Source: PCRC01 sp017848435 (GTDB lineage: Bacteria > Pseudomonadota > Gammaproteobacteria > Burkholderiales > Burkholderiaceae_C). Taken from it: a stretch of DNA of 64,000 nt. Below, piece after piece: positions 62,787-64,000 of the stretch. The DNA is taken from NCBI GenBank assembly GCA_965284315.1, contig OZ260072.1, positions 124,001 through 188,000 on the forward strand, written 5' to 3'. Below the pieces are notes generated by a model that worked only from the letters and a program-made list of their open reading frames with translations, ran no database searches and was not told the DNA's origin. The translations under genes and the position numbers were made by a program. Position 1 is the first letter of the stretch, and every line of letters starts with the position of its first letter.

Positions 62787-62889
62787 GTGTTCTACCTGGA
62801 CCTCTTTTCAGCACTGCACCGGCACCAGGTGGACTATGTGCTGATCGGGGGGCGTAGGGCTGGCCGATATCAAACACCTGAAAAACTGA
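62787..62889 (+). pseudogene. Remnant of a nucleotidyltransferase-like gene (internal deletion)
   Basis: A GTG at 62787, three nt after the glnS stop, starts FYLDLFSALHRHQVDYVLIGG, the N-terminus of small nucleotidyltransferase-fold proteins (AbiEii/MNT-like). After VLIGG the frame changes, and in another frame 62860-62889 reads LADIKHLKN-stop, the usual C-terminus of the same families. The intervening ~150-200 codons are missing. The fragment is not functional. Confidence 0.6.
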
Positions 62890-63269
62890 CCAAACCACGT
62901 CCTTCACCACAGCACCCGGACAAGGCTTTGACCGCGGCAGCCGCACCTGCAGCGTCAGCGTGACGAACGGCTGCGTTGGGTGGAAGAATCGGCACCGTTT
63001 GTGTGCATGGAGCAAGCCGCGCTGAAGCGCCAGCCCCCCTCACCCTGCTGCTGCAGCACAAGTTGTCGCCGTGCATGGACCTCTGTGCAATCGCAACCAC
63101 AGCGCGCCAAATCATTCCCCCAAACCAGTTGCCGTTTTGCTGCGTATGCACATTCAGCGTGTCGGCCTGTAAGGTTTGAAACACCTCGCACGACCACCGC
63201 ACTGACGTTGGTCGGATTTCACTGACACGTTGATTTCGCATACTTATACCCACACCCACTGGAGAAGCC
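62890..63269. other. Region without recognised gene
   Basis: About 380 nt between the remnant and the catalase-like gene. Open frames on both strands are short and lack codon bias or known motifs. It is less GC-rich near 63110-63260 and probably holds the promoter of the next gene, with GGAGAAGCC as its ribosome binding site. It may be decayed coding DNA left with the remnant. Confidence 0.5.
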
Positions 63270-64000
63270 ATGAGCAAGTTGATCTTCACCGCGGTTGCCG
63301 CTGCTGCAACACTCGTTATCACCGGTTGTGCAGCCCCCCAGGCTGCAGCACCTGCACCGGCCGTTGCGCAGGTCAACCCGGTTGTCTTTGTTGACCAATT
63401 CGAGAGCACTTTCGGCAAGTACGAGGGCTACCGCCGCTCGGGCGCCAAGGGCATTTGCGCCACGGGCGAATTTGTGGGGTCGGCGGACGCACGTGCCCTG
63501 TCCACGGCTTCGGCTTTCAGCGGCAAGCCGGTGCCGGTGGTGGTGCGCTTCTCGGTGGGCGGCGCCAATCCCAAGGTGGCCGACAACGGCAAGAGCCAGC
63601 GCAACATGGCGCTGCAGTTCAACCTGCCGGACGGTGAACAGTGGCTGATGGGCAACATCAATGCCCCGGTGTTTGGCGCCTCGTCACCAGAGCAGTTCCT
63701 GGGCCGCGTGGCTTCGCTGCAGCCCGACCCAGCCACCAAGGCCGCCGACCCGGCCAAGGTGAAGGCCTTTGCCGACGCCAACCCCGAGGTGCTGCTGCAA
63801 GGCAAGTACTTCGCCTCCCAGCCAGTACCGGCCAGCTTTGGCGCCGTCAACTACTGGGGCGTACACGCCTACGGCTTCGTGAACGCCAAGGGCGACAAAC
63901 AGTTCGGCAAGTGGATTTTTGAGCCAGCGGGTGGCGTGCAGGGCCTGACCGACGACGAAGCCAAGGCCAAGGGCGCGAACTTCCTGTTTGACGACCTGCG
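63270..64000 (+). CDS. Catalase-like (SrpA-type) lipoprotein, 3' truncated by window
   Basis: 243 residues visible, the frame still open at the window end. It starts MSKLIFTAVAAAATLVITGC, with a lipobox cysteine at residue 20, so the protein is probably lipid-anchored in the envelope. The domain follows catalase-related peroxidases: FESTFGKYEGYRRSGAKG, ALSTASAFSGKPVPVVVRFS, PDGEQWLMGNINAPVFG. In the SrpA family I know, the stretch at 55-61 reads R-R-N-H-A-K-G with the distal heme His; here it is RRSGAKG, with Gly in place of His. The C-terminal proximal Tyr region is outside the window. Function as a peroxidase is therefore uncertain. Confidence 0.75.
   Translation, partial: MSKLIFTAVAAAATLVITGCAAPQAAAPAPAVAQVNPVVFVDQFESTFGKYEGYRRSGAKGICATGEFVGSADARALSTASAFSGKPVPVVVRFSVGGANPKVADNGKSQRNMALQFNLPDGEQWLMGNINAPVFGASSPEQFLGRVASLQPDPATKAADPAKVKAFADANPEVLLQGKYFASQPVPASFGAVNYWGVHAYGFVNAKGDKQFGKWIFEPAGGVQGLTDDEAKAKGANFLFDDL

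Noticed and set aside
62870..63418. Minus-strand ORF of 182 codons between glnS and the catalase-like gene
   Set aside because: It overlaps the catalase-like start, shows no family motif I can name, and has no ribosome binding site. A weak resemblance to transposase fragments was not convincing.

Overview
The window is GC-rich, densely packed chromosomal DNA from a betaproteobacterium. I place it in Burkholderiales, most likely Comamonadaceae (Rhodoferax/Polaromonas/Acidovorax-like). The basis is the gene order rpsO-pnp-qor-tpiA-secG-tRNA-Leu-nuoA-N-DUF2818-NUDIX-DUF1178, the compact nuoG, and an assimilatory nitrate cluster carrying ybiB and a kinase/phosphatase. All identities come from reading motifs; no database search was run.

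Layout. 1-1529: 3' part of an MsbA-like ABC exporter. 1539-22494, minus strand: one long co-oriented block, transcribed rpsO, pnp, quinone oxidoreductase, tpiA, secG, tRNA-Leu(GAG), the 14 complex I genes nuoA to nuoN, then DUF2818, ADP-ribose pyrophosphatase and DUF1178. Many start/stop overlaps of ATGA type indicate translational coupling. 22807-24320: small heat-shock protein and tsaD. 24410-40814: a nitrate assimilation island. 40889-49480: housekeeping genes (sterol desaturase-like, YhiN-like flavoprotein, rpsU-yqeY, pmbA/darP, mog, cysE, trmJ, suhB). 49577-51641: a secreted GDSL lipoprotein plus an OmpW-like porin behind a perfect 26-bp palindrome. 51710-56866: mutS, an Anbu proteasome homologue, an alpha/beta hydrolase and uppP. 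57059-64000: subtilase, DUF3455, a YY-repeat protein, acyltransferase, glnS, a deletion remnant of a nucleotidyltransferase gene and a truncated catalase-like lipoprotein.

Nitrate island. The parts are NasT (ANTAR antiterminator), the ABC importer NrtABD, an MFS NarK-type transporter, nitrite reductase NirBD, nitrate reductase NasA and CobA for siroheme. Three plus-strand transcription units (nrtABD, narK, nirB onward) each have a -24/-12 sigma-54 type promoter, and the minus-strand kinase gene has a weaker candidate. nrtA also has an ANTAR-type leader: a hexaloop hairpin with A1 and G4, then an intrinsic terminator. The usual partner NasS is not next to nasT. Two signalling proteins sit inside the island: an exported protein with two NarX-like P-box (PilJ/NIT) repeats between nirB and nirD, and a PP2C phosphatase fused to a Ser/Thr kinase with a C-terminal membrane anchor.

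A second unexpected layer is a dispersed 41-nt repeat: a 17-nt palindrome GCTAY-N7-RTAGC, then 24 nt with AG at a fixed place and ending ACYAAGGY. I found seven copies. Four are at gene ends or between genes, and three lie in frame inside conserved genes (mutS, trmJ, ybiB).
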